Source of the DNA: Limnoperna fortunei | Lineage: Eukaryota; Mollusca; Bivalvia; Mytilida; Modiolidae | DNA: 64,000 nt | Direction of reading: 5' to 3' | NCBI GenBank assembly: GCA_944474755.1 | Contig: OX104112.1 | Span: 89,603,756-89,667,755 of the forward strand | Part shown: piece by piece, positions 48,301 through 58,135 of the stretch | Numbering within the stretch: position 1 is the stretch's first letter | Layout of the letters: each line of letters begins with the position of its first letter | Notes under the pieces: model-generated | What the model saw: the letters and a program-made list of their open reading frames with translations, nothing else | The model's database searches: none | Told to the model about the DNA's origin: nothing | Position numbers and translations under genes: made by a program

Positions 48301-51300
48301 ATGAGGTTGTTTTGGTGGTGATGGCTGTCCATCCTGAACTCTACGTTTACGATTTGTATCGATGATTTCAACAGTATCAGGAGACAATCTGCAATTTGCT
48401 AATGTATTAACAACTTTAGTTCCAGGACTCGAGATATCTGAATATTCACTGATAATGTTATTAATGTCATTAAGTTCACAGTCTTGATGGTTGTTTAATG
48501 GACTGCTGACATCACTGCTACTGGAGTTACTGCTCTCATTGATAAAAAATTCATTGTCTTTACTGTTCCTGTGCAAGTTTGAAATTTCTTCGAACAATGG
48601 AAATTGTTGATCTGTCAGTGATCTCAGGAAAGGGTCATCTAAAGCATACTCTGGCCCATATGGTGCATCATCAGTCTCTATGTCATCTGAAAGCAACATG
48701 AAAATAGATTTATCCACAAAACAGTGCCATGATGTTTGTTTGTTTGTTCGACATAATACTTTGTGTTGCCAGTGAAGTTTAATTTTAAGGTATTTATTGT
48801 ACTATTATGATATCAAGATTAAGAGCCTTTGCTCTATTACAGTTTCAAGCTTTCAACATGATGACGTGGAATGACTCCATTAATAATTAGGACTGCTTTG
48901 ATTTTTTTTAAAAAAAAAGACTTACTTAACATGCTGCTAGCTGACTTTTTTCTGTCGCTTGATCCTGGTCCATCCAATTTATCGGGTAACCCGTCTGTAC
49001 TGTGACTTTTTCTTTGAATGGGTCCATCACTAACATTTGGATCAACTCTACTAGTAAATCTATTATTCCAAAAAGGAAAATGTTGACGTGACCATACCTG
49101 ACAACTAAAATCGATACCATGAACAAAGGTTGTATTATTTTGATGTGCAATATTCTGTAAATTTTGCTGTGATGTATGGTAACTGTTTGTAATGTAAGGG
49201 AAGCCGTCTGGAGCGTCCACTTTCACAACACTGCCATAAAGCTCAGAAACTTTAATATCTGGAAACGGCCAATCTGGAAATGTTGTAACTTTCTTCTTCA
49301 CATTACTTGGCTTATGAATTGGTGGTCTCATTTGGGGTTTTCCTCTCTGAATAAGTCCATTCTGAAAGGATACACCATATGTTCAGGCATAATATGTAGA
49401 ACATATACTCGAAACCTGTATAATTTATGTAAGGTAAATCAATCAAGAATGTGTTCAAATATGCTGAAACATCTAAGGGTTAACATATTTACAGACAATT
49501 TACTTGTCCCATTCATGTGAATTCAGAAACACAGAGTTGAAAAAATTGTTTTGTTAAAGAAGCATTTTTAATTCAAATAACGCTTTACCCATAAGGTAAA
49601 CTGTCACCTAAAATGATGATTAATTTTTTTCAAAGTTAAATAAAACAAATTACAATGTACTCTAGGCCAAATTTTACTGCCATAATAATCCGATTTTAGT
49701 TTTGTGACTTGTTGTATTAACAAAAAAAAAGGTTAGGGTTCAATTATTCGCTCTAAAAAAACTCTAATTTCTTTCACTTTAAGTTTTAATCAAAGTGCCT
49801 TTAGTTCTCTCTATCTATTTATGAGCACACAGCGTGCTGACCTTAGAGTAACTTTTTACATATGCTGAACACAGTTTTCGTATACAAGTTAAAACGTGTC
49901 TACAACTTACTGATTTTCTACTACTTGAACTTTGGGCTAATTTTGATCAAACTGTTTAGTAAAGTCCAGATATTTACCATTCAACAAAAATAGTTTACAT
50001 GTGCTAGACATCTAATACTTACTGGTCCTTTTGACGTGAGTTTGTTTATTTTTAAACTCAGCAAAAGATTACATAGGTCATCTGTACTCTTTTCTCCTGT
50101 TTGTTCAACTTCATCATGAAATTCTAATCGTGTCATTCCTAATTAATCAGAAACAAGATGTATTTTATCTCATATCAAATATATAGCTATTATCAATTAC
50201 ACTGTATAATACTACTCAATTTTGACATTCAGTGCAAAATGAATGTTACTACAATTACTAATCCCCCTAGCCATTATAACTGTGGATTGTCAGCTTATTA
50301 TGTCATTAATAGTAGCCTAAGTTTAGATTGTTAACTTAATTATAGGACTTTAATAATGTTGGACGAAATTTAGGTTAAAATGACAGTTGTTTTATACATT
50401 TATTTTTTGCTAGAGTAAAGCAATTTCATTCCATTTATTTTAGAGTAAACTACCAATACTGAATAGTAAATATTGTTTAAATTTTCATAGCATTTTCTTC
50501 ATTTCCTGTTTTATCTAAAATGTGTCATGTTTTGTACAATTTACTTCAACAACAAGTGATATCGCTGCACTGATACTTCATGTCAATCCCTTACTCTGGT
50601 TTATTGTTTCACAATTAGAATTTTTTGTACATACAGGTATACTGTCTGACAGTTTTGGGTTGATATCAGGTGCAAGTTGGTAATTGTTATGTGACATTAT
50701 GTATATGGATTGGAACTAGAAAAACAAGGGGAGTTTGAAAATAAACAGGATACAAAACACAGTCTCATGAACTAATAGTGCATTATATGCATATATTTAT
50801 ATCCATCAGCTTGGGATTTATATTATAGTTCACTTATTAGAAGAAATCAACAAAATTTTGGAACCACATTAGCTGTATCCTCTTTACAATGGGGCAATCA
50901 ATATTTCCTGATAATTGGCCAATCCTGTTCCTTTGTTTTGGATACAAACTGATGATGATTTTATTCATACAGAAAAATATCTTAAGAAGCAAATTATATA
51001 TAGTTAAACTGGACGAAAATGTTTTTTAACATCTGGACACTATGAAATTGCCGACTCAGACGTCCCAAAATCTGCTGTTTTGCTTATGGAGAGCTCTCCG
51101 ACATCCCATGCAAAAAAAAAAGTGTTGGACAGCAGAGGATTCTCAGACTAGTAGAACCCCAGCAGTTTTATAGCTTAAATAAACCACCTTACCAGTGACA
51201 TCCTTGTTGTATTCAAACTTACCTGTTGCCTATGACTATAGTAACACCTACTAATTAGGTTAATTAGATGAAAACTTAATTGGCATAGACAAACAATACA

Positions 51301-51877
51301 AAAACAATGCAAAATCTTTATTTCAAAATCATAGTCTTTTGATGATAACAGCCGCAAGTTTTTTTAACCTGAAGTAAAAGGGGAGATAAATCATGTAAAA
51401 CTGGAAATGGGTCAATTGTGTAAATGTATATATGTGTATTTGTATACCCAAATCAGCTGTTATATTGTTTGACAAAGTTTCAAATGGGTGTTTCAACTGT
51501 GTAAATGTATAGACAATGTGTATTTGTATGTATACCAAAACAGCTGTTATATTGTTTGACATAGTTTCAAATGTTTTACATGTTATATAACGATACATAA
51601 CAAAAAATAAATAAAATATGGTCACTGCAAAAATATTTTTGATGCTACAGATTTTGACAAAATATTCATGTGTTAAAGGTGATGTGGGATGGGAGAATAT
51701 AGTCGACGAAAATAGGTCGTCATAATATATTGGCATGACACTCGGTAGCGGACTGGCACATTGAGTTTTACTAATAAATACACTATAATATCTACCTGTA
51801 ATCAAATCCGAATGTTCAACTGGTTCGGACTTGACGTGTTTTCTATTCTGAAATAATTCAGACTCGTCAAAACGCAT
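42334..51877 (-). CDS. Atypical nuclear IkB, IkB-zeta-like (10 coding exons, 613 aa)
   Basis: Exons in transcript order are 51877-51796, 50138-50023, 49361-48926, 48686-48266, 47789-47666, 47062-46973, 46412-46274, 44165-44044, 43440-43153 and 42357-42334 (stop at 42336-42334). All are GT-AG with consistent phases and total 1842 bp. The N-terminal half is disordered and serine/acid-rich, with a sumoylation-type VKSEP near residue 18 and a basic NRKRRV at about 323-328 that could be a nuclear localisation signal. Ankyrin repeats run from about 350 to 600: TALFLAVLTEKSEF-LLEHEADPN, TPLQLSVERGD, LTALQIALLMHRL with a long insertion, KTPLMMAIDTCDLNLV, and GDTALHFAAGANYPRKM-LLVNSGADSS. The insertion and last two repeats match IkB-zeta more than cytoplasmic IkBs, and no DSGxxS degron is seen. 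The expected role is nuclear modulation of Rel/NF-kB. Donor GGG|GTATTT of exon 8 is weak; the tiny last exon (WKEAFRC) is the least certain part. Confidence 0.9.
43478..43610 (-). mobile_element. Degenerate SINE fragment in an IkB-like intron
   Basis: GAAAAACTGGCAATCCTTGT and CACCCTGCC-ACAGTGAGA match the central part of the SINE at 20230-20497 in the same orientation. The head and tail are missing or mutated. It lies about 40 bases upstream of the exon beginning at 43440. Confidence 0.7.
45612..45704. repeat. ~93-bp hairpin MITE in an IkB-like intron
   Basis: GGGTTATTGCATGA-TATTGGGAA at the left and TTCCCAATATTCATGCAATAACCC at the right are near-perfect inverses (compared in blocks below 20 bases) around a 45-bp loop. 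Further weak pairing continues inward at GCAAGCTTG-/-TCTTGC. It lies in the intron between exons 46274 and 44165. Confidence 0.7.
45820..46063. mobile_element. 244-bp MITE with TAA duplication (PIF/Harbinger-like)
   Basis: The ends are GGGGTCGTCCATAATTGTCA and its near-complement TGACAATTATGGATGACCCC, with about 45-bp imperfect terminal inverted repeats that include CAAGTGTGCAAA. The element is flanked by TAA at 45817-45819 and 46064-46066. Three-base TWA duplications are typical of PIF/Harbinger elements. There is no transposase; the reverse frame at 45837-46049 is MITE sequence. It sits in an intron of the IkB-like gene. Confidence 0.85.
51063..51154. mobile_element. Older copy of the AGTCCGAG foldback MITE
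   Basis: The right half, GTGTTGGACAGCAGAGGATT followed by CTCAGACTAGTA, matches the right arm of the element at 53051-53163. The left half retains CAGACGTCC and CTGCTGTTTTGC only partly. It lies in the first intron of the IkB-like gene. Confidence 0.6.
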
Positions 51878-52198
51878 TGTAAAACAGTATTTCTTCTTTC
51901 TCAAATAAACAGGAACATATTTGGAATGTCATAAAACATTAATTGTTCCGAAAGGCAAAACAGTACTCTCCCCTAGGAAAACCGTATTTATATTTAAATT
52001 CATTTCATAGATCCATAGTGTCGAATTATATAACAGACAGAGTAGTTAGTATTCTTTAGTTGGGGGCAAATCTGTAATTTATTTTTCATGGTATTAAACA
52101 ATTAACTTTGAAAGTTATTTAATAAGCGAATAAATACTAAAGCTGGCGATCAATATAACAAGAAAAATCTTGAACAGTTCCGAAAGACAGGAAGACAA

Positions 52199-52208
52199 GG
52201 GGTATTCC
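52199..52208 (+). promoter_or_regulatory. kB-consensus motif upstream of the IkB-zeta-like gene
   Basis: GGGGTATTCC fits the Rel/NF-kB consensus GGGRNWYYCC. It lies 322 bases upstream of the start codon at 51877 and is embedded in GGGGTATTCCCC. Feedback control of atypical IkB genes by NF-kB is established in vertebrates; here it is an inference from one motif. Confidence 0.4.
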
Positions 52209-52435
52209 CCTCCGTCTATTTTTTGGAGTGGAAATTTTTTAGTCTGCCTGCCGGTCTATCATCTTTCTGATATTTGTATTATCCAAAGGCATGCTGAATA
52301 TTATGTCGGGAACAAACCAAAATTTTTCAGACACTTAGAATTTTGTTGCCATTAGAGAGTTACATATACTTAGGGAGTAATATAGGATATGTTGTTGTTA
52401 ACTGTCTAACAGTATGGAAATAAAATAAATAAATA

Positions 52436-52712
<277 letters not shown>

Positions 52713-53050
52713 CCTACCATGCATCAGGAACATATAAATCAACTTAGTTACACTAGTCCCAGCATGGACTTATTAATTAATGTATATTAATTTCCTGACT
52801 TAACTGTTCCAAAAAGTTATTGAAACTATTTTTGAGTTTTCATTCGTTTTGTCGCTTTTTTTTAATGAATATATAAAAAATTTGATGTATTCCCTATATT
52901 TTTTCTTGGAGTAATTAAGTGATTTATACTTTCCTGTTTAATTTAAGAATTTTAACATCATCCTCCCAAGTCGGGGTTTCGAGTCCGCGTTCGCTATATG
53001 GCGTTCGCTGTATAGTATAGACTGTCCCTCTTGGCATCAACTATTTGAAT

Positions 53051-53163
53051 AGTCCGAGAATCCTCTGCCGTCCAACGCTTTTTTTTTCTTTTTTTTTTTT
53101 TTTTTGCGTGGGACACAAAAAAAAAGAAAAAAAAAGCGTTGGACGGCAGAGGATTCTCGGACT
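53051..53163. mobile_element. 113-bp perfect foldback MITE with 11-bp target duplication
   Basis: The left arm, AGTCCGAGAATCCTCTGCCG then TCCAACGC and a T-run, is exactly complemented by the right arm ending in CGGCAGAGGATTCTCGGACT. The loop holds GCGTGGGACAC. The element is flanked by ACTATTTGAAT at 53040-53050 and 53164-53174, an exact 11-bp duplication. Duplications of 9-11 bp suggest a Mutator-like source. Perfect arms and duplication imply a recent insertion. Confidence 0.92.
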
Positions 53164-53174
53164 ACTATTTGAAT

Positions 53175-55353
53175 TTTATCGGCGTATAATCAAGTCATAT
53201 AACAAATGCAAGGTATATTATCGTAAAAATCTGGGGTCCTCTATATGAATTGCTCAATCAGATTTCAGTCAATGTTTAAAATAAACTGCCATCGACGATA
53301 CCAAGAATATAAAATTTACTACGTCGGACGCCAATTCAGTTATCCCTTCTATTCGTCTGTGGCGCTCAAACCCCACAAAAATATAATTGATTAAATGAAT
53401 GTTGCTTAACGTGCAGAGAAAAGTATTTCAGCTATATTCAATATGTGAACGCGTTAAAATGCAGTAAATAAAGGTGGAAAAATTGCTGGACAAAAAACCA
53501 AAATTTGACTGCATCTGGAAAAAGCTTGGGGTATTCAGGGTAGGGGCAGGAAAGCTTAAGCAGCTGAAATAAGCCTATTCTTTTTCGACAAAACGGTCTT
53601 TATTTTGAAAGTAACGTGGCTATCTCTGAAAAGGTCTCATACTGCGATTGCGGCCAGGTTTTGTGTATAATGACCTGGCATCCCAAGAGGGATCCAGGTT
53701 GCCCATGGCATAACCAAACAAGAGGGATCCGCCATTTATGGAGGCGCTGTGTAATTGGTGTGATAAACATAAATAGTTATTCAAGGGAAATACAGACAAT
53801 TGGAATGTTTTCGTAAGTAACCATAAATTGTCTATTTTTATAACCTGAAATAATTTTAAAGTTTGTGTGTCTCCGGCCATTTGCATTTTATCCACTTCAA
53901 AAAACACAATTCATAAAGGAAATAATTATTTTTCTTCTGTCGGAAAGTTTTCCGTATTATGTGGACTTTAAAAACCCGTGTTTAAGTTGTATGTAAGTCA
54001 CAGTCGTTCCATTAAAAAATGAACTTAATATGACGTAATTTTTCTCGACAGAGTTATAGACGCCAGACATATATATAGTTGTAAAAGCAAGAACTCATTT
54101 TGCACCTTCAGGCTGGCATATTTTGTCTCGAAAGTATTTTTTTTAATTAACTCTATGGATATGAAATACATGGCTCCAGAAAATAAAACGCCTCAATTGT
54201 TTTCATACCATTGGTTTATATATATCTACTCTATGACACATAACAATTTTAAACTATGGTGCCGAGAACGAACCAAACCAAGTTAAAGCGGCACGTAGAA
54301 GAAATTCAAATAGCAAGACAAAATAAAGACACGCAATAGAACAAATAGAATTTGTGTATCTTTAGATGCCGTATCAAGAGTAACATATAAAATCGAATGA
54401 AAAACTAAGACTAAAAATAAGAAAGAAGTTTACATATGTGGTTAGCAGACGAAAAGTTAAAATGCTGAATTGTGTACTCGATTCATAAAGCGTCACTTTT
54501 AAAATTTTCAGATATGCAGTTAGTATATATCATAATTTTGGTGTAAGATATCTAATAAAATCGATCACAGTCTCTTATAAATGCTAAGACAACAATTGTA
54601 TAAAATATCTAATAAATATTTCTTATAATTTTCTTTATAATATATATATATAAATTTAAATGTTTGATATATTTTACGAAATACGATATTGAACTTAGAG
54701 CTGGGAGTTACGTATATATAGGATTTCTAGTTCGGACACCAGTGTCAAGCCATCACGGTATCAAACAAATACATATTTTTAAATACAAAAGAGCTTAACG
54801 CCTACAAAACCCCCACCCAATATTCCCCCTTTTATATCCCCGTTTGAAAAGCGGGGTATATAGTGAGGATTGTCAGTTTTTAAACTATGCCTTATCCGTC
54901 TCTGTCACGTAGTGCCATTGTACACCTCATATCTAACATTTTAGTCGGAATAATATTGAGGTTGCCCATAGCAATTAATATTGACCTGTCCCTAAGAGCA
55001 ATCATCTTGTCAAAAAGATCCAGTTGATATCCAAAGATAAGTTATATAAATGAACTTTATTCAGAACATCTTATATCGCGGTAGAGGCATTTACTTTGTT
55101 CAACAACAACAATAATTCAGTGTGAAATTTAAATGGCCTCATCTGAATACACTCGATTTTTCAGTAACAGTAATATTGTACCAAAACCAGGAGAACGGTC
55201 TCGTCGAATGCAGAAGCGATTCTTCGTTAGGTAGTAGAACCTCACTACACTTGCTAGCAAATGAAAATAAATCTACCTAGACACGCTTTTCCACTAAAAA
55301 AAACAAAATAATTATATTTTTATATATAATTTATACTGGATTCGCCAGCATAG
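53175..55353. other. Non-coding spacer
   Basis: No gene is supported. The overlapping frames at 53616-53907 on both strands have no domain, though local GC is higher and BamHI-like GGATCC words repeat (GAGGGATCC at 53689 and 53722). This could be a decayed insertion. Confidence 0.4.
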
Positions 55354-55393
55354 GATATTAAGATATTAAGATATTAAGATATTAAGATATTAA
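55354..55393. repeat. 8-bp microsatellite, five copies
   Basis: GATATTAA is repeated five times without change. Confidence 0.95.
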
Positions 55394-55617
55394 GAACGTA
55401 GAATAAAAGTATATTATTAGTGCAATAAAACATTTCTTTTTATAATGTACACTACCGTTAGATTTTGACTTTGAATCGGATTACATCACTATAGTTATGA
55501 ATACTCCTTGTATTAAATTGACAGGCTTTTCTGTTCTGTATAGTGGTTTATCGCTATTTTGCAGTATTTTCCTTTGATCTTTTTATGCGGTATTATTTCA
55601 TCTCACTCTACTAACTT

Positions 55618-55819
55618 GAGATGGGCCCATCTCAGATCGCTGTCAAGACGTCGTTAAGTAAACACTATGACGTCACAATGTTACAAAACAGCGATAAACA
55701 GATTATTTACGTTTTATGAAACTCGATGCATTTTCTCGTCATCTCATCTCAGGGCTGTCGCCCTTCGATGAGATATTGACGAGAAAACTCATCTCGTTTC
55801 AAAAAAGGTAAATAATCTA
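55618..55819. repeat. Nested palindromes (hairpin element)
   Basis: A 16-bp perfect palindrome, GAGATGGGCCCATCTC, occupies 55618-55633. A larger hairpin spans 55700-55819: AGATTATTTAC-TTTT-TGAAAC on the left pairs with GTTTCAAAAAAGGTAAATAATCT on the right (aligned in blocks), and inside it TTCTCGTC-ATCTCATC pairs with GATGAGAT-TTGACGAGAA around AGGGCTGTCGCCCT. Confidence 0.75.
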
Positions 55820-55899
55820 TAAGTAGTGCAAACTTTATTAAAATAATTATGTTGTTTTTTTAAAGTTTAAATGTGTCCACAATATCTAAAGTGTATTTT

Positions 55900-56285
55900 A
55901 TGCTTAAAAAGTCCCATAAATCCTACAAAATTTACAGAATAAAAACGGCAGTAGAATATGTACATCTGTACATAATAACAATTAATGCTACAAAATATCA
56001 AAGCAATCTGTCAATCGGTTTCAGAGGAGATGTTTCCACAAGATCTACAATTGAATTATATTGCCGAAATGATCAGTCCCATAACTCTAACAAAATTTGA
56101 GTAATCAAAATGACGATGGAGGATGCACATCTACACATCATAATGATTAATTCTACTAAATATCATTGCAATCCGTGAAGCGGTTTCAGAGGAGATGCGT
56201 CCATATCGTGCTGCGGACGGACGAACAGACAGACGAAGAGCAAAGCAATGTCCCTCCACGCTTCGCGGCGGGGGTCAAGATTATT
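55900..56285 (+). repeat. Dispersed repeat with two diverged ~175-bp sub-copies
   Basis: The words AGTCCCATAA, ACAAAATTT, ACATCT-ACA-AT-ATAA, AATATCA-TGCAATC and CGGTTTCAGAGGAGATG recur in the same order in two halves. It ends with GCGGACGGACGAACAGACAGACG and a GC-rich CACGCTTCGCGGCGGGGGTC. Forward short frames here follow the repeat and are not genes. Confidence 0.6.
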
Positions 56286-56920
56286 TCAATTCAACAAACT
56301 ATGTATTTAATTATTTCAATATTTATTATATAATTACTTCAAATATATTTGCTGTGATTAATGTGTCACGAGTAAAACTGGCTACACTACTGACTATACG
56401 AATTGTTATTGGATCATGCAGGAAATATTATTAAATTTATTTTTCAACAGTATTCCGAAATTCTTCCTTTTTAGTTTAATCAAACGTTCCTTTGAGCCAT
56501 ATTAACACCTATATATGCGTGTGATATGGAAAGAAAGACATATTTAAAATACAATAAAATATAATGATCGCGTATTTATCTGTTACAGAATCCCAAACGG
56601 CTTAAATTTACTATATATCTGTAGGACTCAAAAGTGCGATGGGACTCCAAAGTACGATGGTCACGCCAAAATGCGTTGGTTGACGCTAAAATACGATGGG
56701 TTTTTCGCCAAAGTGCGATGGTGTACGCTAATGTGCGATGCCCGTTAACGCTCAAGTGCGATGGTGCACCTGTACAATACGCTCAAGTGCGTTGGTTCAC
56801 CCCAAAGTACGTTGGGAACACACACTAAAGTCCGATGGTCATCTATATAAGGACATGTTAAGTATTAATGTTAATTTTAAGGATAGGAAGATGTAGCATC
56901 AAATAAAAAAGCTATTGACG

Positions 56921-57012
56921 GGTTCCTGATGCTAACCTGATAGTCGAGGCGGCTCCCTGATGATAACCTGATTGTCGAGGCGGCTCCCTGATGATAACCT
57001 GATAGTGGAGGT
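56921..57012. repeat. Three copies of a ~31-bp repeat
   Basis: The words TCCCTGATGATAACCTGAT and GTCGAGGCGG recur three times inside the 56620-58135 transposon, the first and last copies slightly changed. Confidence 0.85.
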
Positions 57013-57312
57013 GGTACATGGATACTACAGGACAATTGAGACGAACACTAGGTGAGAATGATTGCATGAAATAAATCCATTTTTATGGGTGTTGTTGTGT
57101 CATGTACTTTTATTCCACGAAATAATTCTTTACTGTTTTTCTGACATCTGTTTCTTTTGGATGTTGTGTACTTTTATTCCTCGGTCTATCAGGAGTTAGG
57201 TAGTCACTTGATAGTGTCATTTTCACAGTTTGTTTATATGTGTTTACCTGTGGAGAAACCTTTTTGAACGGATTACAAAAATACTCCGTTCAGTTTTGTC
57301 AACATTAACGAG

Positions 57313-57950
57313 AGAAACGTTTGTCCGTGTTTCCGAAAATTTGTTTTTTTCCTTAAAGACTTCATAAGTTTTGTGCCAGTTCATAAGTAATAAAACTATC
57401 GTAACACCCCTTTGGCATTTCCTTAAATTCCAAGTCGTTTTCGTTTACCGAGAAACCGACAAATATTACAGTTTTGTTTTCAATACAATTCATGTTTGTT
57501 TTTCGCGTCATAGACTTTATTTTGAAATAATTCTATTTTGAATTATTTAAGGAGATCTTTTTGTGGGGTTAACGATGTTCTTGGATCTTATTCATTTTTA
57601 ACCTTATGTGATTTAATTTTGTGTCTAAGGAGAAACGTTTTTCCGTGTTTCCGAAAATTTGTGTTTTTTCCTTAAAGACGTCATAAGTTTTGTGCCAGTT
57701 CATAAGTAATAAAACTATAGTAACACCCCTTTGGCATTTCCTTAAATTTCCAAGTCGTTTCCGTTTACCGAGAAACCGACAAATATTACATTTTTGTTTT
57801 CAATACAATTCATGTTTGTATTTTGTGTCATGATAGACTTTATTTTGAAATAATTCTATTTTGAATTATTTCAGGAGATCTTTTTGGCGGGGTTAACGAT
57901 GTTCTAGTATCTTTTTCATTTTAAACCTTGTGTGATTTAATTTTGTGTCT
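57313..57950. repeat. 318-bp direct tandem duplication
   Basis: AGAAACGTTT-TCCGTGTTTCC begins copies at 57313 and 57631. Both continue through CATAAGTTTTGTGCCAGTTC, CACCCCTTTGGCATTTCC and TGTGATTTAATTTTGTGTCT with few differences. It is the core of the 56620-58135 element. Confidence 0.92.
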
Positions 57951-58135
57951 TTTTATCATATTCAATGTGACCATCGCACTTTGGCGCAAGTACAATAAAC
58001 ACGTTATCGCACTTTGGCGTGACCATCGTACTTTGGCGTTTTGAAGATAAAAACGCCATCGCACTTTGGCGTGACCATCGTACTTTAGGGACACCATCGC
58101 ACTTTAGCGTACCCATCGTACTTTAGAGTCCTACA

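Larger units (their letters stand above)
56620..58135. mobile_element. 1.5-kb non-autonomous transposon with iterated subterminal motifs
   Basis: The terminal inverted repeats are TGTAGGACTC-AAAGTGCGATGGG at 56620 and the complement of TGTAGGACTC-AAAGTACGATGGG ending at 58135. The left 220 bp contain ten variants of AAGTRCGATGG, all in one orientation. The right 165 bp contain seven of the complementary motif, CCATCGYACTT. The interior has a 31-bp triplet repeat at about 56920-57012 and a 318-bp direct duplication. There is no transposase ORF. Arrays of subterminal motifs facing inward are typical transposase-binding sites of DNA transposons; the superfamily is not recognised. Confidence 0.85.

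Noticed and set aside
49176..49520. 114-residue forward ORF
   Set aside because: It is antisense to exon 3 of the IkB-zeta-like gene, whose reverse frame has splice sites and consistent phase.
51329..51904. 191-residue reverse ORF as one protein
   Set aside because: Only the first 82 coding bases (51877-51796) are used. The rest runs past a good donor into intron sequence that includes a duplicated low-complexity segment.
53045..53248. 67-residue ORF with poly-Phe and KKEKK
   Set aside because: It is a translation of the hairpin MITE's T-run and A-run.
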